DNA from: Gemmatimonadota bacterium
GTDB lineage: Bacteria; Latescibacterota; UBA2968; UBA8231
Length of the DNA stretch: 64,000 nucleotides
NCBI GenBank assembly: GCA_009840005.1
Contig: VXOR01000029.1
Coordinates: forward strand, 22,697-86,696
Direction of reading: 5' to 3'
Below the pieces are notes generated by a model. It saw only the letters and a list, made by a program, of their open reading frames with translations. It ran no database searches and was not told where the DNA came from. How positions within the stretch are numbered: position 1 is the first letter of the stretch; the number at the start of each line of letters is the position of its first letter. The position numbers and the translations under genes are program-made. This document shows, piece by piece, positions 17,801 through 26,061 of this stretch.

Positions 17801-18735
17801 GCGTTGCGAACCCTTTCGGCGACGGCGACGATGTTGGCGTCGCCTTCCTTGTAGATCTCGATTTCGACGCTCTCTCGGCCATTGACCCGGGTGATGATCT
17901 CGCGGTCCTTATGCGAGCGAAAGACCTCGCCGATGTCGCGCAGATACACATCGGCGTTGCCGTACCGCGCCACGATCAGCCCGGCTATCTCATCGACGGT
18001 GGCGAACTCGTTGAGCGTGCGGATTAGGTACTCGACTTGGCCCTCGCGCAAGTTGCCGCCGGGCAAATTGACGTTGTTTTGCGCTAGGCGGTTGTTTATC
18101 TGATTGATGTCCAAGCCCATCACCGCGATCTGGCGCTCGTTGAGCGCGACGTGGATTTCCTCTTCCAAGCCGCCCTTGATTTTGACCGCCGCCACCCCGA
18201 CTAGCGCCTCCAACTCGCGCTTGATGTCGTGCTCGGCGAGGTAGCGCAGTGCGTAGAGGTCTTGCGGGCCGTGTAGGCCGATGCGGATGATTGGGTCTAG
18301 CGAGGGGTCGTAGCGCAGCAGGAGGGGTTTCTCGGCGTCTTGCGGCAGCCAGACGCGGTCGGCCTTCTCGCGGATCTCTTGGGACATCGCGTTCATGTCG
18401 GTGTCCCATTCAAATTCGAGAATGATGTCCGACTGCCCGGCCTTGGAGATGGAGCTGATGTTGACGAGGTGAGGCACAATGCCCAGTTCCTGCTCCAAGG
18501 GGCGGGAGAGCAGGGTCTCGACTTCCTCCGGTGCCGTGCCCGGATATTCGGTGCGCACCGTCAGGGTCGGGTAGGAAATGTCGGGCATTAGGTTCAGCGA
18601 GAGCCGCTGATAGGAGACCCAGCCGAAAACGCACACGGCCAGCACCACCATGAGAATGGCGACGGGCCGCCGGGTTGCAATAGCGAAGCGAGACGTGCTA
18701 AGGGGCTGCTGCACGGGCCGTTCGGCTGAGCTCAT
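14830..18735 (-). CDS. RND-family efflux transporter with large insertions
   Basis: 1301 residues, about 250 longer than standard RND permeases. The core is normal: N-terminal helix, first porter loop, TM2-6 with LGIGMLVDNSIVVLESIF, second porter loop from about residue 840, and TM8-12. Two insertions stand out. At about 322-382 is a Glu/Lys/Gln-rich coiled coil (EQKKQEQEEARKKQ). At about 570-830, between TM6 and the second half, are several extra hydrophobic helices with Trp-rich amphipathic segments. The gene sits between the adaptor (8 bases) and a second RND gene (9 bases). It is a genuine RND protein with an unusual architecture, not a misassembly, because the frame is continuous. Confidence 0.9.
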   Translation of the reverse strand: MSSAERPVQQPLSTSRFAIATRRPVAILMVVLAVCVFGWVSYQRLSLNLMPDISYPTLTVRTEYPGTAPEEVETLLSRPLEQELGIVPHLVNISSISKAGQSDIILEFEWDTDMNAMSQEIREKADRVWLPQDAEKPLLLRYDPSLDPIIRIGLHGPQDLYALRYLAEHDIKRELEALVGVAAVKIKGGLEEEIHVALNERQIAVMGLDINQINNRLAQNNVNLPGGNLREGQVEYLIRTLNEFATVDEIAGLIVARYGNADVYLRDIGEVFRSHKDREIITRVNGRESVEIEIYKEGDANIVAVAERVRNALFGLPEQRAYVEQKTREAQEMAKRSEEQKKQEQEEARKKQEAARADSTKNEEEQQKELQAKKQEEARKAMEYLRMTDFIGHRLPPGAKLELLSDQSGFIENSITEVQINAVIGGTMAVLVLLVFLRNVVHTLIVGLTIPVSIMATFAPMYMFDVSLNIMSLGGLALGIGMLVDNSIVVLESIFRCREEGDDLVQATVRGTREVGTAVLASTLTTITVFFPIVFVEGVAGQIFGDMALTVVFSLLASLGVALFFIPMLASRQIDRQGGLAEQIGRSDFLRLQALSRARAVFSEPGSRWHKAARVALSLPYLIGEVLLRIGLAAATLVAAVLKGSFLLVAELLWWLIKPVEFFWFKRERTFQSWVGAWAAESRIGEWTFFERVWPGILGFESPRILGEAGQRYWHWVNRSEHLAWKTLKFLSLPLALVYLAGVRFVLGTVLRLVGIVLHVALMLVGLVLVLMLFLLGILLMPVFLPLLFAFERGFGLVQQTYPALLGWALRKRLLIIGGALAALLVCWYKLLPDLGTELIPQVHQAEFNLDLRLPVGTPLEETAEIVRQIEELAGKQPQVVRIATTVGTDRSASSSAEEGEHTAQVTVRMEEGSSAAQEAALIRHLRDEVDEIPEIEVEVSHPALFSFKTPIEVEIRGYNLRQLRQLSLEAESRMAGLPGLVDVKSSLQAGNPELQISYKRDQLATYGLSLRNVAELVRHKVQGKVATDFRQDERQIDVLVRLREEDRLGLDELQRLVINPNAPIPIPLSSVADIRVNEGPSEIRRIDQQRAAVVTANIQGVDLGTASGLIHDELGKMDFPMGFDFMISGQNEEMETSLQSLYFALVLAIFLVYVVMASQFESLVHPFVIMFTVPLALIGVVVALYLAQVALSVVVFIGLIMLAGIVVNNAIVLIDYINTLRRTGMEKTEAIIQAGAVRLRPIAMTTATTVLGLLPMALGLGEGAEIRTPMALTVIAGLVSSTFLTLVVIPTVYSLVDRRA

Positions 18736-18743
18736 GTCGAAGC

Positions 18744-19880
18744 CTAGCCTTGGCTCGCGTCTTCGGCGAGCTCAGCCGAGCCGTCGTCGGCTGAGTTGAC
18801 TATGCGCACCCGCGTGCTGTCCTTGAGGCCGTTTTGTCCGACGACGATGATTGGAGTGCCGGAGTCGATGCCGGCGAGCGACTCGATAAAGTCGGTGTCC
18901 TCAAACCCAGGCTGCAACTTGATCCGCGCGGCCGTGGTGTCCACGACGGCGAACACGAACCGGTCGCCGCCGTCGTACACGATCGCCTGCTTGGGTATCA
19001 GCACGGCGTCGGTGTGCGTGGCGGTGACAATGCGCACGTTGACGAAGAGGCCGGGCCGCAGGTACTCCCAGCGGTCGCGCAAGCCCACCGTGACCTTGAA
19101 GGTGCCGCTCCTCGGATCGACTACGGGACTGATGCGCTTGACCCAGCCGTGGAATTTCTTGTCGGGCAAAAAGTCCGAGGTGATAAGGGCCTGCTGGCCG
19201 TTGCCGATGGTGGTGAGGTATTGGCCGGGCGCAAAGACGCGGGCGATCAGGTCGTCGAGTTTGATGAGGTCGTAGAGCTTGCTACTCGGCCCCACCCGAG
19301 CGCCGACTTGCACGTAGCGCTCGGTGATCACGCCGGAAAACGGCGCAATGACTTCTGCGTATTCCAGCTCTAGGCGGACGCGCTCTAGCCGGAGACGGGA
19401 TTGTTCAAAGTTGTATTTGTTGGTCTCGAACTCTTGGTCGCTGATGAGGTTGCGCTCAAACATGGCCTCGGTGCGCTTGAAGCCAGTCTGCTGATAGTGA
19501 TAGTTGGCTTGAGCTTCCTCAACGGCGATGCGCAACTGCTTGTCTTCGATGCTGAGGAGGGTGTCGCCCACTTCGACGCGGTCGCCTTCTTCGACGTTGA
19601 GTTGTTTGACGAGGCCGCTGATTTGGGGATAAATCTCGACGGCCGCCTCGGTCTCGATGGTCGAGTTGAACAGCAGATGGGCGGAAATTTCGCCCGTGTG
19701 TGCGAGGGCGACTTCGACGGGTATTGCTTCTATGGGCTTGGAGAGGCTATCGGCGGCTGTGCTGTCGGCTTGGGCCGCTGGGTCTGCGCCGTCCCCTTCG
19801 TCTTGTCCGCCCACTTGCACGCTGCAAGCCCCCAAAGTTGCTGCCAACAATAGTACGCCTGCCTTGTGCCATGCGTTCAA
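18744..19880 (-). CDS. RND efflux periplasmic adaptor (membrane fusion lipoprotein)
   Basis: 378 residues with a lipoprotein signal peptide whose lipobox is LGAC (Cys at about residue 19), so the protein is lipid-anchored on the periplasmic side. A biotinyl-lipoyl-like half (IYPQISGLVKQLNVEEGDRV) comes first, then an alpha-hairpin (about 115-175), then the second lipoyl half (EVIAPFSGVITERYVQVGA) and beta-barrel and membrane-proximal domains. That is the HlyD/AcrA adaptor order. It is the first gene of the three-gene pump operon and would link both RND pumps to an outer-membrane channel encoded elsewhere. Confidence 0.92.
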   Translation of the reverse strand: MNAWHKAGVLLLAATLGACSVQVGGQDEGDGADPAAQADSTAADSLSKPIEAIPVEVALAHTGEISAHLLFNSTIETEAAVEIYPQISGLVKQLNVEEGDRVEVGDTLLSIEDKQLRIAVEEAQANYHYQQTGFKRTEAMFERNLISDQEFETNKYNFEQSRLRLERVRLELEYAEVIAPFSGVITERYVQVGARVGPSSKLYDLIKLDDLIARVFAPGQYLTTIGNGQQALITSDFLPDKKFHGWVKRISPVVDPRSGTFKVTVGLRDRWEYLRPGLFVNVRIVTATHTDAVLIPKQAIVYDGGDRFVFAVVDTTAARIKLQPGFEDTDFIESLAGIDSGTPIIVVGQNGLKDSTRVRIVNSADDGSAELAEDASQG

Positions 19881-19991
19881 AATCGTCTTTCTCCGGGTTT
19901 GTGGGCTTGTAAATGGCGAAAGTAGTGCGTTACCTTATTGTATATAATCCAACTCTGCAAAGCGGACATTGTCAAATAGAGATGAGGTATC

Positions 19992-20414
19992 GTGAACTAT
20001 CAAAACGTCAGTCCCACTGAGGCGAAGGAATTGCTTGAAGGCGACGCGGGCGCGGTCTATATCGACGTCCGCTCCATCCCCGAATACGAGGGCGGTCATC
20101 CGACCGGCGCATTCAACATCCCCATCATGCAACGCCACGCCGCGGGCATGGTTCCCAACCTCGATTTTGTTCAGGTCGTCCAAGCCCATTTTGCTGCGGA
20201 CGCCAAGTTACTCGTCGGCTGTCAGTCGGGCGTGCGCTCCATGCGGGCTTGTGAGGCGCTCGTCGCTGCTGGCTTTACGGATGTGGCCAATGTCACCGCC
20301 GGTTTTGGCGGGTCGCGCACCGAGCGCGGCTGGCAGGCTCTCGGCTTTCCGGTCGAATCTGGTGCCAGCGACGACAAAGGCTACGAGGCCCTAAGCGGCG
20401 ATTCGGGCGCGTGA
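19992..20414 (+). CDS. rhodanese-like domain protein
   Basis: 140 residues, GTG start behind GAGGT. A single rhodanese domain: YIDVRSIPEYEGGHPTGAFNIP near the N-terminus, and the active-site loop VGCQSGVRSMRA with the persulfide-forming Cys at about residue 77. Rhodaneses carry sulfane sulfur. The next gene, a siroheme-synthase-type dehydrogenase, starts within its stop codon (GTGA overlap), so the pair may act together in sulfur or sulfite metabolism. Confidence 0.9.
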   Translation: MNYQNVSPTEAKELLEGDAGAVYIDVRSIPEYEGGHPTGAFNIPIMQRHAAGMVPNLDFVQVVQAHFAADAKLLVGCQSGVRSMRACEALVAAGFTDVANVTAGFGGSRTERGWQALGFPVESGASDDKGYEALSGDSGA

Positions 20415-21106
20415 GCGAGTTGCCCAATCCCTATTTTCAGGTGGGGCTCGACGTGATGGACCAGCCCTGCTTGGTCATCGGTGGTGGGCGCGAGGCTGAA
20501 GACAAGGCCGGTCGCTTGCTAGCCGCGGGTGCGCGGTTGACGGTGATAAGCCCAAGCGCGACGCCCGCGCTCGTCGAATGGGGTGCAGCCGGTCGCCTTA
20601 CCCACCACCCGCGTTGCTTTGCGGAGTCCGACCTCGATGACGTGTTCTTGGTGCTGAATACCGTGCGCGACAGTGCGCTGACGGCGCGGGTGTACGAACT
20701 CGCCACGGCGCGCAAGGCCCTGATCAACTCCTACGACAACCCGGCCTATTCCAATGTTGGCATGGTGGCCTTGGTGCATCCGGGCCACTTGCGGCTGAGC
20801 ATCTCCACCTCCAACGCCAGTCCTGCGCTATCCAGTCGCTTGCGACAAGATTTCGAAGAGATTTTCGCCGGGGAATTTGCTGCGTATCTCGACTGTTTGG
20901 CTGAGGCGCGCCAGCGAGTGCGCGCCAAAGTAGAAGACCGCGAGACGCGCTTTGCCTTGCTGCGCTCTTTGGTCAGCGGCTTCCGCTTGGAAGGGACGCT
21001 GCACTATCCAGCCGACTGGAAGCGGCATGTAGATGCGCTGCTGACGTGTGAATTGGAACTTTGCGGCACGGAGAAGCGGTGTGCGGATTGTCCGTTGGGA
21101 AGCTGA
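20411..21106 (+). CDS. precorrin-2 dehydrogenase / sirohydrochlorin ferrochelatase-like (SirC/CysG-N)
   Basis: 231 residues. A Rossmann fold begins at about residue 18 (CLVIGGGREAEDKAGRLLAA), followed by a dimerisation helix region with LRLSISTSNASPALSSRLRQ, the typical SirC/Met8p signature. Such enzymes oxidise precorrin-2 to sirohydrochlorin with NAD for siroheme. The C-terminal end has five cysteines in a CELELCG...CADC pattern that is not part of standard SirC and could bind metal. It is translationally coupled to the rhodanese gene. Confidence 0.88.
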   Translation: MSELPNPYFQVGLDVMDQPCLVIGGGREAEDKAGRLLAAGARLTVISPSATPALVEWGAAGRLTHHPRCFAESDLDDVFLVLNTVRDSALTARVYELATARKALINSYDNPAYSNVGMVALVHPGHLRLSISTSNASPALSSRLRQDFEEIFAGEFAAYLDCLAEARQRVRAKVEDRETRFALLRSLVSGFRLEGTLHYPADWKRHVDALLTCELELCGTEKRCADCPLGS

Positions 21107-21137
21107 ATTGGGAAGACATCACAACCGGGCTAAAAAA

Positions 21138-21776
21138 TCAGCGCAAATTCTCCACTTCTTCCACCACCTCTCGCACTGATCCTAGCACTTTGTACGCAGG
21201 TGAAAAGTCGCCGTGTTGCGACAATTCGTTCGGCACGACCAGCACGCGCAATCCAGCCTTTGCGGCGGCGGCGCATCCCCGCTCAGAATCTTCCACGACG
21301 ACACAGGTCTCAGGTTTTAACCCATGCAGCCGCATGGCCGTCAAATACGCATCGGGATGGGGTTTTGCTTCTTTGTAATCTTCCCGTGCGACCACAAACT
21401 CGAAAAACTGAAGCAGATTTGTCTGGGAGTGAATAATATCAAAGTGATCTCTTCGCGACCCCGTCACCACTCCCATAAGCACGCGCCCGTATAATGTCCC
21501 AAGCGTCTCTACCACCCCATCTAAAACCCGCATACGCTCCCGCAACAACGCACTGTAGCGCACATTGCGCTGCAAGCGCAACCTATCAATTAATTCAGCA
21601 TCTTGATTGGGCAATAGGTCGAATACGCTTTGCCCCTTTTGCAACGACTGCTCAACAAAATACTCCTGCGTCAGTTCGACACCCTGTGTTGCCAAGACCT
21701 CCCGCCCCGCCTGAAAGTACAGCCCCTCGGTATCCACCAGCACGCCATCGTTATCCCACAAAATTGCGCGAATCAC
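21138..21776 (-). CDS. HAD-superfamily hydrolase (beta-phosphoglucomutase-like)
   Basis: 212 residues of the HAD subfamily IA. Motif I is DNDGVLVDTE, with the nucleophile Asp at about residue 8. Motif II is VVTGSRRDH, motif III the Lys in KEAKPHPDAY, and motif IV VVVEDSERG. The cap is inserted after motif I. Relatives include beta-phosphoglucomutase and phosphoglycolate or sugar-phosphate phosphatases, and the substrate cannot be chosen from sequence. The gene stands alone, convergent with the SirC-like gene. Confidence 0.9.
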   Translation of the reverse strand: MIRAILWDNDGVLVDTEGLYFQAGREVLATQGVELTQEYFVEQSLQKGQSVFDLLPNQDAELIDRLRLQRNVRYSALLRERMRVLDGVVETLGTLYGRVLMGVVTGSRRDHFDIIHSQTNLLQFFEFVVAREDYKEAKPHPDAYLTAMRLHGLKPETCVVVEDSERGCAAAAKAGLRVLVVPNELSQHGDFSPAYKVLGSVREVVEEVENLR

Positions 21777-21809
21777 AAGTTCCTCTTCTTCAACACCAAA
21801 AGTATGTTT

Positions 21810-23873
21810 TTAGCGCACGACCGCGATTTTGTCTCTTGCGAGTAGAGTGCCTTCTGGGGAGTGGATCGCATAAATATAGACGCCGTTGCCGACCGGTATA
21901 TTGGTGTGGTTGACCCCGTACCACAGCACCTCGTTGGCCACGGTCCCCAAGCGGCGTTGCGCGTCGTCGTCTTCAATCGCTTTCCACACTAGATCGCCGG
22001 CTGGGCCAAAGACCTGCACCGAGGATTTGAGGGGCACGCCGCTGAAGCGGAGCACGCTGCCGTTGCCGATGCGGAAGGGGTTGGGAAAGACCGCGATCTT
22101 CGACTGCGGCACTAGGCGCAGGCGCTGGAAGACGCGGTTGTCAGTCTCGCTGACCTCGTTGACTTGCCCTTCTGCATCGACTTCGATCAAAAAGACCATT
22201 TCGCCAAATCGCTGCCAAGGGATATGCAATTCCGCGCTCGCGCCTGGCGTCAATCCCTCCGGTGCCTGTTCCCGGTGTATGACCTCGCACCGGCTGGAGT
22301 CCAGCGCGCATTGCGAAACCTGCACTGAGAAGCTGCTGGCGACCGCGCCCAGCCCGATGTTGCTGACGCGGACGCGGAGATCGTCCGCGCGGTCGCCGAG
22401 CAGGTCGCCAGTGAAGACCGCCAAGTTCGGCATGCCTTCCCCCAACCCGTATTGGGCCAAGGTCGCCACGGCTAGTTGGGTGGTGCGGCGCACCAGCTCC
22501 CAATTGAGGCTGTCGGGCAAATCGACGACCGTGTGGTACTGCGAGTTGACCCGATAGACCCCCTCGCGCACTCCATAGGTCGTCGGGTCCGCGGGCAGGT
22601 GGTTTTCAATACCGACGATCGCGTCGTAGCCCTGCCTCCAAAACGGCGCGTGGTCGCTGATGCGCGAGCCCGGGTCTTCAAACACGTCGATAGCCAGACC
22701 GATTCCGTAGCGCTCAGCCGCGGCTACCATCTCGTTGGCCAGCCACTGCGAACCGGGATTCGTCACCAGCTCCAGCCGCTGTTGTAAGTCGTTGAAGCCG
22801 ATCATGTCGAAGTTGAGGACGCCGAGAATGTTGTCGTCGCGCTCGGCCGCCAAATCCGCGTATGCTTGGCTGCCCAGCAGTCCCAATTCCTCGCCCGACC
22901 AAGCGATAAAGCGGATGGACCAAGGGAATTGTTGTCCGGCCAGCAGCCGAGCGCTCTCCAAGACCAAGGCCACGCCGCTGGCGTTGTCGTCGGCACCGGG
23001 TGCTGGATCGCGTTGCCAGTCCCAACCCCCGGCTGAGCGCACACCTGTGGCGTCGTAATGAGCGCAGATGATGTAGTACCCGGCTGCTGGATCGGTGCCC
23101 GGCAGGGTGCCGATGACGTTGTACGCGGTGGTGTCGGTCGGTACATGTTCTGGGTTGCCTCGCCGCGCGGTGTGGGAGGTGACGCGCCACGAGTCAATGG
23201 GAAAGGAATGCAGTTTGACTGCTCTGTCGCCGAGGGCTGCGGCCAATTGCGAGCGGATGTACTCGGTTGATTCAACTATTTCTGGATGCACGGTAAAGCG
23301 GCTGCGCATGTTGCCGGGGACGCTGCCCAAGGCCGGGTCTTTTAGGGCGAGGGCTTCGACGTGGGCTTGCAAGCGCTCGGCTGCGACTTCCTCGATGAGG
23401 GCGGCTACCGCTGGCGAAGCCGTTTGCACAACCTTGGGCGCACGGCGCGGTACATCTAGCCATCCTTTTAGGCTGTAGTTGTTGGGCAGCGGCCAGAGGA
23501 AATGGGGTGTCTTGTGCAAGCGTGCGGTTGGCTCCACCCGCAAGAGCGCCCATTCGCCCCCTCCATCAAAGACCAACTCAACGCCTTGGGGCAGGGGAAA
23601 ATGGAGATGATCAGCGACAAAATAGCGGTCGCCTGTGCCCGGCCGGTCGAGGCAGAGGATGGCAAGTCCCCGCTTTGTGAACTCCTCGACCGCGCTTTCG
23701 CTGGCCTCGACAAAAGCCACGCTCCGCGCCACGTAGCGCACCTGCTCGCTCAGCGCGGCAAGCGTGGTTAGTTCGCTTGATGTCTGCCAAGACACGCCGA
23801 CCAAGGGCTGATTGGCCAAGGCGGAGCTGATAAAAAAAAGAGAGGCGCACAACGCCCCTTTAACTGAGTTCAT
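21810..23873 (-). CDS. secreted M28-family zinc aminopeptidase with C-terminal sorting-type domain
   Basis: 687 residues with an N-terminal signal peptide ending near ALANQP. The M28 peptidase domain lies at about 265-470 and has all metal and catalytic positions: His in AHYDATG, Asp in GADDNASG, the Glu pair in SGEELGLLGS, Asp in LNFDMIGF and His in ISDHAPFW. A CARDB-like beta domain follows (about 490-590). The last ~90 residues, from AVFPNPFRIGNGS to LLARDKIAVVR, resemble the FlgD-like / type IX sorting domains of FCB bacteria. The enzyme is therefore predicted to be secreted to the surface and to trim peptides. Confidence 0.9.
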   Translation of the reverse strand: MNSVKGALCASLFFISSALANQPLVGVSWQTSSELTTLAALSEQVRYVARSVAFVEASESAVEEFTKRGLAILCLDRPGTGDRYFVADHLHFPLPQGVELVFDGGGEWALLRVEPTARLHKTPHFLWPLPNNYSLKGWLDVPRRAPKVVQTASPAVAALIEEVAAERLQAHVEALALKDPALGSVPGNMRSRFTVHPEIVESTEYIRSQLAAALGDRAVKLHSFPIDSWRVTSHTARRGNPEHVPTDTTAYNVIGTLPGTDPAAGYYIICAHYDATGVRSAGGWDWQRDPAPGADDNASGVALVLESARLLAGQQFPWSIRFIAWSGEELGLLGSQAYADLAAERDDNILGVLNFDMIGFNDLQQRLELVTNPGSQWLANEMVAAAERYGIGLAIDVFEDPGSRISDHAPFWRQGYDAIVGIENHLPADPTTYGVREGVYRVNSQYHTVVDLPDSLNWELVRRTTQLAVATLAQYGLGEGMPNLAVFTGDLLGDRADDLRVRVSNIGLGAVASSFSVQVSQCALDSSRCEVIHREQAPEGLTPGASAELHIPWQRFGEMVFLIEVDAEGQVNEVSETDNRVFQRLRLVPQSKIAVFPNPFRIGNGSVLRFSGVPLKSSVQVFGPAGDLVWKAIEDDDAQRRLGTVANEVLWYGVNHTNIPVGNGVYIYAIHSPEGTLLARDKIAVVR

Positions 23874-24034
23874 GGCTAGCTTACTTGTTGAGAAACAAAA
23901 CGTTAGGGAACGTACTTTGCACGTCAGAATCTGTCAAGAGACAAATTTGCGTGCGTTGGCCGCTAAATGCCTCTTGGCGGCGACCTTCTTGCTTTGCTTT
24001 ATATGAACTTTTACTCGTACACAAGCGGAAACTC

Positions 24035-24883
24035 TTGTCGCATCTCAGTGCTTTTTTCCTCCTATCCCGCCCGCTCAACGGCCTGATCACCGCCCTCTCT
24101 GTCGGCATTGGTGCTTTAACCACAGATCAAATTCCCGCTTGGCCCGCTATTTTGCTCGCTGCTCTTTCCGCCGCGTTAATCAACGGTGCTGGAAATGCCT
24201 TCAACGATTTGATGGATATCGAAGTTGATCGCATCAACCGCCCGCTGCGCCCTTTGCCTTCCGGTCGTCTCAGCCCAAGCGCGGCCCGCATGCAAAGTCT
24301 GCTCCTCGCCCTAGCCGGCTGCGCGCTCGCGTTCTGGCTCAGCCTTTGGCACGGGTTGATCGCCCTAGTCGTCGTCGCCTTACTCGCCGTCTATAGCATC
24401 TCCTTAAAAAATAGCCTGCTGTGGGGCAATGTACTCGTCGCCTTTGTCGGGGCTATTGCCTTTCCCTATGGTGCCTTGGCCGCTGGCGATATCGGGCGCT
24501 CGTGGATTCCGGCGCTCTTTGCTTTCCTCTTTCACTTGGGGCGGGAGATCGTCAAGGACATCGAGGACGTGGCCGGCGATCAGATCCGCGGCGAGCGCAC
24601 CTTGCCTCTGTGTTGGGGACGGACCCAAGCTGCGGTGTTGGCAGCTTTCGTGTACTTGCTGTTGGTCGGGTTTACCTGGATGCCGTTTTTCGCGGGCCTC
24701 TACGGCGCACTCTACGCACTCGCGTTGCTGCCGGTCCATGCCTTGGTCGGCTACGTCCTCTGGCAATTGTATCGCCGACGCGCGGTGCTGGCCGACGACC
24801 GCCTCGGCCGCTTGCTCAAAGTCGGCATGTTCTTGGGGCTTGTGGCCATTGTCGTCGGCGAGGCCGTCTTTGCTTTGGGCTAG
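24035..24883 (+). CDS. UbiA prenyltransferase, geranylgeranylglyceryl-phosphate transferase-like
   Basis: 282 residues from TTG 24035. The frame is open back to 23885, but that would leave only 11 bases for the divergent peptidase gene, and recognisable sequence begins at HLSAFFLLSRPLNG. Eight to nine TM helices. The two Asp-rich prenyl-diphosphate sites are NAFNDLMDIEVDRINRPLRP and REIVKDIEDVAGDQIRG. This pattern is closest to digeranylgeranylglyceryl-phosphate synthase-type UbiA enzymes, as opposed to MenA or UbiA proper. Such genes are reported in FCB-group bacteria together with G1P dehydrogenase, and a candidate for the latter lies at 54757-55812. The product is inferred. Confidence 0.85.
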   Translation: MSHLSAFFLLSRPLNGLITALSVGIGALTTDQIPAWPAILLAALSAALINGAGNAFNDLMDIEVDRINRPLRPLPSGRLSPSAARMQSLLLALAGCALAFWLSLWHGLIALVVVALLAVYSISLKNSLLWGNVLVAFVGAIAFPYGALAAGDIGRSWIPALFAFLFHLGREIVKDIEDVAGDQIRGERTLPLCWGRTQAAVLAAFVYLLLVGFTWMPFFAGLYGALYALALLPVHALVGYVLWQLYRRRAVLADDRLGRLLKVGMFLGLVAIVVGEAVFALG

Positions 24884-24923
24884 GCGCGGCCTGATATTAT
24901 GGAGCTACTAAAGGAGGGTCTCT

Positions 24924-26057
24924 ATGAAAATCACCGACATCAAAACCTTTCCCATCTGCCACGGATCGCGCAATTACCTCTTCGTCAAGGTCGAGACCGA
25001 CGCTGGCTTGTACGGCGTCGGCGAATTCGGCATTACTTGGAAGGAGCAGGCTGGCATTGGGGCTATCGAACACATGAAGCGCCACATCATCGGCCTAGAT
25101 CCGCTTAACACCGAATACATCTGGCAACTACTGTTCCGCGTCGATTTCTTCCCCGGCGGTCGGATCAACGCGGCCGCTATGTCGGCCATTGACATTGCCC
25201 TGTGGGACATCAAGGGCAAGGCGCTGGGGCAGCCCGTGTACATGCTCTTGGGCGGTAAGATGCGCGAGCGCGTCTTCTGCTACACGGGCATTGGCGGCCA
25301 AACGCCCGCGGACACTGCCCGTGCGGCCCAAGAACGGGTTGCCGAGGGTTGGAAGTACCTGCGGATGTCGGTCTTTGATCGCGACGGAATCCTCGAACCG
25401 CGCACGGCTGTCCGCGATTCAATCGCCCACTTTGCTGCTGCGCGCGAGGCCGTTGGGCCGGAAATCGAAATCTGCATTGACGTCCACACCCGTCTCGACC
25501 CGCCCGACACCATCCGCCTCGGCCGCCAGCTTGAGGAGTACGATCCCTTCTTCATCGAGGATCCGCTGCGCTGCGAAAACCCTCAGAGCTATCGCCAGGT
25601 GCGCCATCACGTCAGTTGTCCGCTGGCCGTTGGCGAGCACTATGCGACCAAGTGGGAGTTTCGGCAGATGATCGAAGAGGAGTTGCTGGACTATGCGCGG
25701 ATTGATCTGTGCATCGTCGGCGGGCTGACCGAGGCGCGCAAAGTGGCCAACTGGTGCGAGACTCACTACATCAAGATCGTCCCGCACAATCCCCTCGGCC
25801 CGGTCTCGGCTGCAGCTTGCGTCCACCTCGACATTGCCTGCGACAATTTCGCCGTGCAGGAAGGCGGTCTCATTGGTCGTTCCGTGATGGAGGATGTCTT
25901 TCCGGTGCAATTGCCCTATGAGTCTGGGTGCATCTTACCGCCGGAGCTTCCCGGCTTGGGAATAGAATTCAACGATGAAGCGGCCGAACACTACGAGTTC
26001 AAATGGCTCGGCGGCCCGATCCTGCGCCGCGAAGACGGCTCATTCACCAACTGGTAA
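24924..26057 (+). CDS. enolase-superfamily sugar-acid dehydratase (galactonate dehydratase-like)
   Basis: 377 residues of the mandelate racemase/muconate lactonizing group. Metal ligands are visible in order: Asp in CIDVHTRLDP, Glu in FIEDPLR and Glu in AVGEHYATKWEF. The general-base His is in IVPHNPLGPVSAAA near residue 290. A D-x-H rather than K-x-K pattern with PHNPLGP is typical of galactonate/gluconate-type acid-sugar dehydratases. Start ATG follows AAGGAGGG. It is followed closely by hisS and sugar-isomerase and sulfatase genes, fitting breakdown of sulfated or acidic sugars. Confidence 0.87.
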   Translation: MKITDIKTFPICHGSRNYLFVKVETDAGLYGVGEFGITWKEQAGIGAIEHMKRHIIGLDPLNTEYIWQLLFRVDFFPGGRINAAAMSAIDIALWDIKGKALGQPVYMLLGGKMRERVFCYTGIGGQTPADTARAAQERVAEGWKYLRMSVFDRDGILEPRTAVRDSIAHFAAAREAVGPEIEICIDVHTRLDPPDTIRLGRQLEEYDPFFIEDPLRCENPQSYRQVRHHVSCPLAVGEHYATKWEFRQMIEEELLDYARIDLCIVGGLTEARKVANWCETHYIKIVPHNPLGPVSAAACVHLDIACDNFAVQEGGLIGRSVMEDVFPVQLPYESGCILPPELPGLGIEFNDEAAEHYEFKWLGGPILRREDGSFTNW

Positions 26058-26061
26058 ACCT

